DNA of 64,000 bases from NCBI GenBank assembly GCA_963782445.1, contig CAWAJM010000001.1, positions 3,596,001 to 3,660,000 on the forward strand, given 5' to 3'. Below are positions 61,858-64,000 of the stretch, in pieces. The position numbers were made by a program, and so were the translations under genes. Source of the DNA: ZC4RG20 sp963782445 (GTDB lineage Bacteria > Pseudomonadota > Gammaproteobacteria > Steroidobacterales > Rariloculaceae). The notes below the pieces were generated by a model. That model was not told where the DNA came from and searched no databases. It worked only from the letters and a program-made list of their open reading frames with translations. Each line of letters starts with the position of its first letter. Within the stretch, counting starts at the first letter, position 1.

Positions 61858-63663
61858 TTATGTAGCCTCGCTATCGGCAGGCACGATCAGCGCATCGATG
61901 GGCTCCGGGCCGCCGATCGCATACCCCTGCACGTAGTCCACGCCGAGCCCCTCGAGCACGCTTATCGTCGCCGCGTCCTCGACGAACTCGGCGATCGTCT
62001 CCTTCCCCATGGCCCGCGCGAGATCGACGATGCACTTCACGGTCGCGCGGTTCACCGCGTCCGTCGTGATCGACTTGATGAACACGCCGTCGAGCTTGAC
62101 GAAGTCCACGTCGAGGTTGCGAAGGTAGGCGAACGAGGACAGTCCGCTGCCGAAGTCGTCGAGCGAGAACCGACATCCGCGCTGGCGCAGCGCGGCCATG
62201 AGCCGGCGCGCCGCCGCGAGGTTACGGATGGCGGCGCTTTCGGTGATCTCGAAGCAGACCGTCTCGGCCGGCACACCCGAGGCCTCGAGCCGCCCCTCGA
62301 CGAACTCGAGAAAGGCCGGCTCGCCGACCGACTGGCCCGAAAGGTTGATCGCGCAGAGGACCTCCCCGAGGGCTTCGCCGTGCTGCGCGAGCCAGGCGAG
62401 CGCGGCCTCGACGACCCACCGGTCGACGGTGGCGCCGAGGTTGTAGCGCTCGACGGCCGGCAGGAAATCGCCCGGCATGTAGAGCTTGCCGTTGGCATCG
62501 AGGCCGCGCAGCAGGATCTCGAAATGCAGCGGCCCGCCGTGCGCGGGCCCGCCGAATGCCGCGGCCTGCGTCGGCGCGATGGGCTGCTGATACAGCAGGA
62601 GGCGGTTCTCCTGAATCGCCGCTTTGATGCGCATGACCCAGTGCATCTCGCCGATGCGCTGGTTCATCGTGTCGGCCTCGGCCCGGCCGACGTAGACGCG
62701 GCCGCCGCCCCGATCCTTGGCCGTATAGCAGGCCGCGTCGGCCGCGGCGACGATCTCGCCGGCCTCCCCCACCGTCTCGTCGAGCATGACGAGCCCGACG
62801 CTCGCGTCGGTGTCGAGCCGCTGCTCGCCCCAGTCGAAACGGAACCCGCGGATCGCGGCGAGCAGGGCGCGGGCGCCGGCCTGCGCCTGCGCGAGGTCGG
62901 CGGCGGCGAACAGCAGGCCGAATTCGTCGCCGCCGAGCCGCGCGAGCACATCCTCTCGGCGCGCCGCCTCGCGCAGCGTCTCGGCGAGCTGTTTGAGCAA
63001 CTCGTCGCCGGCCAGGTGTCCGCAGGTGTCGTTAATGAGCTTGAACTGATCGAGGTCGATCCAGCACAGGCCGAAGCGCTCGCCGGCGCGCGCCCGGGCG
63101 ACGGCCTCCTGGAGGTGTGCCTCGAACATACGCCGGTTGTAGAGCCCGGTCAGTGCATCGTGGCTCGCCTCGTAGGAGAGCTGCTCGGACAAGCGGTCCA
63201 CCTCCGTGATGTCCGTGAGCAGACCCTGATAGCCGCGCACGACGCCGCCCGGGTCGTGAATCGCATGCAGCGTCGCGAGCACGACGAGCGTCGCGCCGCC
63301 GCGCGTCTTGACCTCGAGCTTCGAATCCACGATGCGGCCGCCCGCGCGCACGGCACGCAGCCGCTTCGCGTACTCCGCGGCGTCGACGAACACTTCGGTC
63401 GCTAGATCGAGCGCGAGCAGCGCGTCCTCGTCGTCGTAACCGAGCAGGCGGACGAGCGCGGGGTTCACGCCCTCGAGGCGGCCCTCAACGTCGAGATCGA
63501 AGACACCCGTATCGACGAGGTTGTAGAGGGCGCGATAACGTTCCTCCGCGAGGCGCACGGACTCCGGGCCCTTGGCGCGCTGTGCGGCCTGGCGCTGCGA
63601 TCGCACGAGTGGGTAGCCTTCGAATCGGCCCTTCACGCGGCCGTCCTGCACGGCGCGGCGCAC
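61858..63663 (-). CDS. PAS-GGDEF-EAL cyclic-di-GMP protein
   Basis: From GTG at 63663 the protein has 601 residues: a PAS domain (about 40-160), a GGDEF domain with intact 'RLGGDEFGLLF', and an EAL domain where the signature reads 'FEILLRG' but metal and catalytic positions ('NLSGQ', 'FEITES', 'LDDFGSG', 'VKLDGVFI', 'ETIAEFVED') are kept. It should make and/or degrade c-di-GMP, a signal often controlling exopolysaccharide. A separate ATG at 63749 opens MPNVLLIAGDAADA, a receiver-like beginning, in another frame that stops at 63633; joining would need a frame change. No helices are seen, so it is cytosolic. Confidence 0.88.
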   Translation of the reverse strand: MRRAVQDGRVKGRFEGYPLVRSQRQAAQRAKGPESVRLAEERYRALYNLVDTGVFDLDVEGRLEGVNPALVRLLGYDDEDALLALDLATEVFVDAAEYAKRLRAVRAGGRIVDSKLEVKTRGGATLVVLATLHAIHDPGGVVRGYQGLLTDITEVDRLSEQLSYEASHDALTGLYNRRMFEAHLQEAVARARAGERFGLCWIDLDQFKLINDTCGHLAGDELLKQLAETLREAARREDVLARLGGDEFGLLFAAADLAQAQAGARALLAAIRGFRFDWGEQRLDTDASVGLVMLDETVGEAGEIVAAADAACYTAKDRGGGRVYVGRAEADTMNQRIGEMHWVMRIKAAIQENRLLLYQQPIAPTQAAAFGGPAHGGPLHFEILLRGLDANGKLYMPGDFLPAVERYNLGATVDRWVVEAALAWLAQHGEALGEVLCAINLSGQSVGEPAFLEFVEGRLEASGVPAETVCFEITESAAIRNLAAARRLMAALRQRGCRFSLDDFGSGLSSFAYLRNLDVDFVKLDGVFIKSITTDAVNRATVKCIVDLARAMGKETIAEFVEDAATISVLEGLGVDYVQGYAIGGPEPIDALIVPADSEAT

Positions 63664-63749
63664 GGCTTCGTGACGGCCGTGGCGCGCAGGAGCGCCTCGG
63701 TCGCGCGGGCATCGGCCGCATCGCCGGCGATGAGCAGCACGTTGGGCAT

Positions 63750-64000
63750 ATTCTAAGCGTCCGGATCTCTTTGCCGGGCGGGCCGATCGGCCGTCTTACT
63801 TCGATTGTATAACAAATTAAGCTGGCGGCCGGCGATGGGAACGGCCGAATACGTGCGCCAAAGCGCAGTTTGGCCGCATAGCGCTAAGGGAAGCTCGCAA
63901 CGGCGTTGCGGCAAAAGATGGGGGACGGCTCGGGGTGCGCCTCATGCCGCGGCGATCTCCGCGGCCGCGGCTGCGGGTTAGACGGAGACGGGCCGCTCGA
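63750..64000. other. Right-edge stretch, no gene identified
   Basis: The last 250 bases hold short frames on both strands without recognisable domains. A neighbouring gene may enter from the right on either strand but cannot be called. Confidence 0.3.

Overview
The window looks like chromosomal DNA of a Gram-negative proteobacterium, most likely beta- or gamma-class. It carries an almost complete exosortase A (XrtA/EpsH) exopolysaccharide locus with PEP-CTERM target proteins, an arrangement known mainly from those classes. Genes at 24.6-64 kb are visibly richer in G+C than those at 1-24.5 kb; I did not compute values. No insertion sequence, phage gene or CRISPR array was seen.

Region A (1-24.5 kb) is the variable, strain-specific part. 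It holds a partial Ig-like lipoprotein at the left edge and a nucleotide-sugar cassette (nucleotidyltransferase, PIG-L deacetylase, aminopeptidase-like protein, epimerase, C-methyltransferase). It also has two family-2 and one family-4 glycosyltransferases, a Wzx-type flippase, a pyruvyl transferase, a Wzy/O-antigen-ligase-type protein, a polysaccharide deacetylase, an acetyltransferase, four more methyltransferases, and secreted proteins (beta-propeller-like, TPR, jelly-roll lyase-like). These would build, decorate, flip, polymerise and trim a repeat unit.

Region B (24.6-55.8 kb) is the conserved XrtA core, mostly on the minus strand with many 4-base overlaps. Reading with transcription from 54.3 kb: priming glycosyltransferase, sensor kinase PrsK, TPR lipoprotein PrsT, AMP ligase, PLP decarboxylase, export lipoprotein, chain-length protein, tyrosine autokinase, outer-membrane barrel, deacetylase, FemAB protein, amidotransferase, exosortase A fused to EpsI, glycosyltransferase, second amidotransferase, then glycosyltransferase, ACP, two hydrolases and another glycosyltransferase. 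A third asparagine-synthase-like gene runs on the plus strand. UDP-glucose dehydrogenase lies upstream. The partner response regulator PrsR is not in its usual place and is not elsewhere in the window.

Region C (56-64 kb) has a tRNA-Val(CAC), three PEP-CTERM proteins each preceded by a sigma-54-type promoter (GG-N10-GC), a fourth such promoter with no clear target, an Ig/FN3 lipoprotein, WecB (UDP-GlcNAc 2-epimerase) and a PAS-GGDEF-EAL protein. Together this describes a matrix: a polysaccharide made and exported by A and B, and surface proteins sorted by XrtA and switched on by sigma-54.

Three genes (flippase, acetyltransferase, one amidotransferase) are each broken by one extra base. The genes are otherwise well preserved, so these may be sequence errors rather than true loss; reads would decide.
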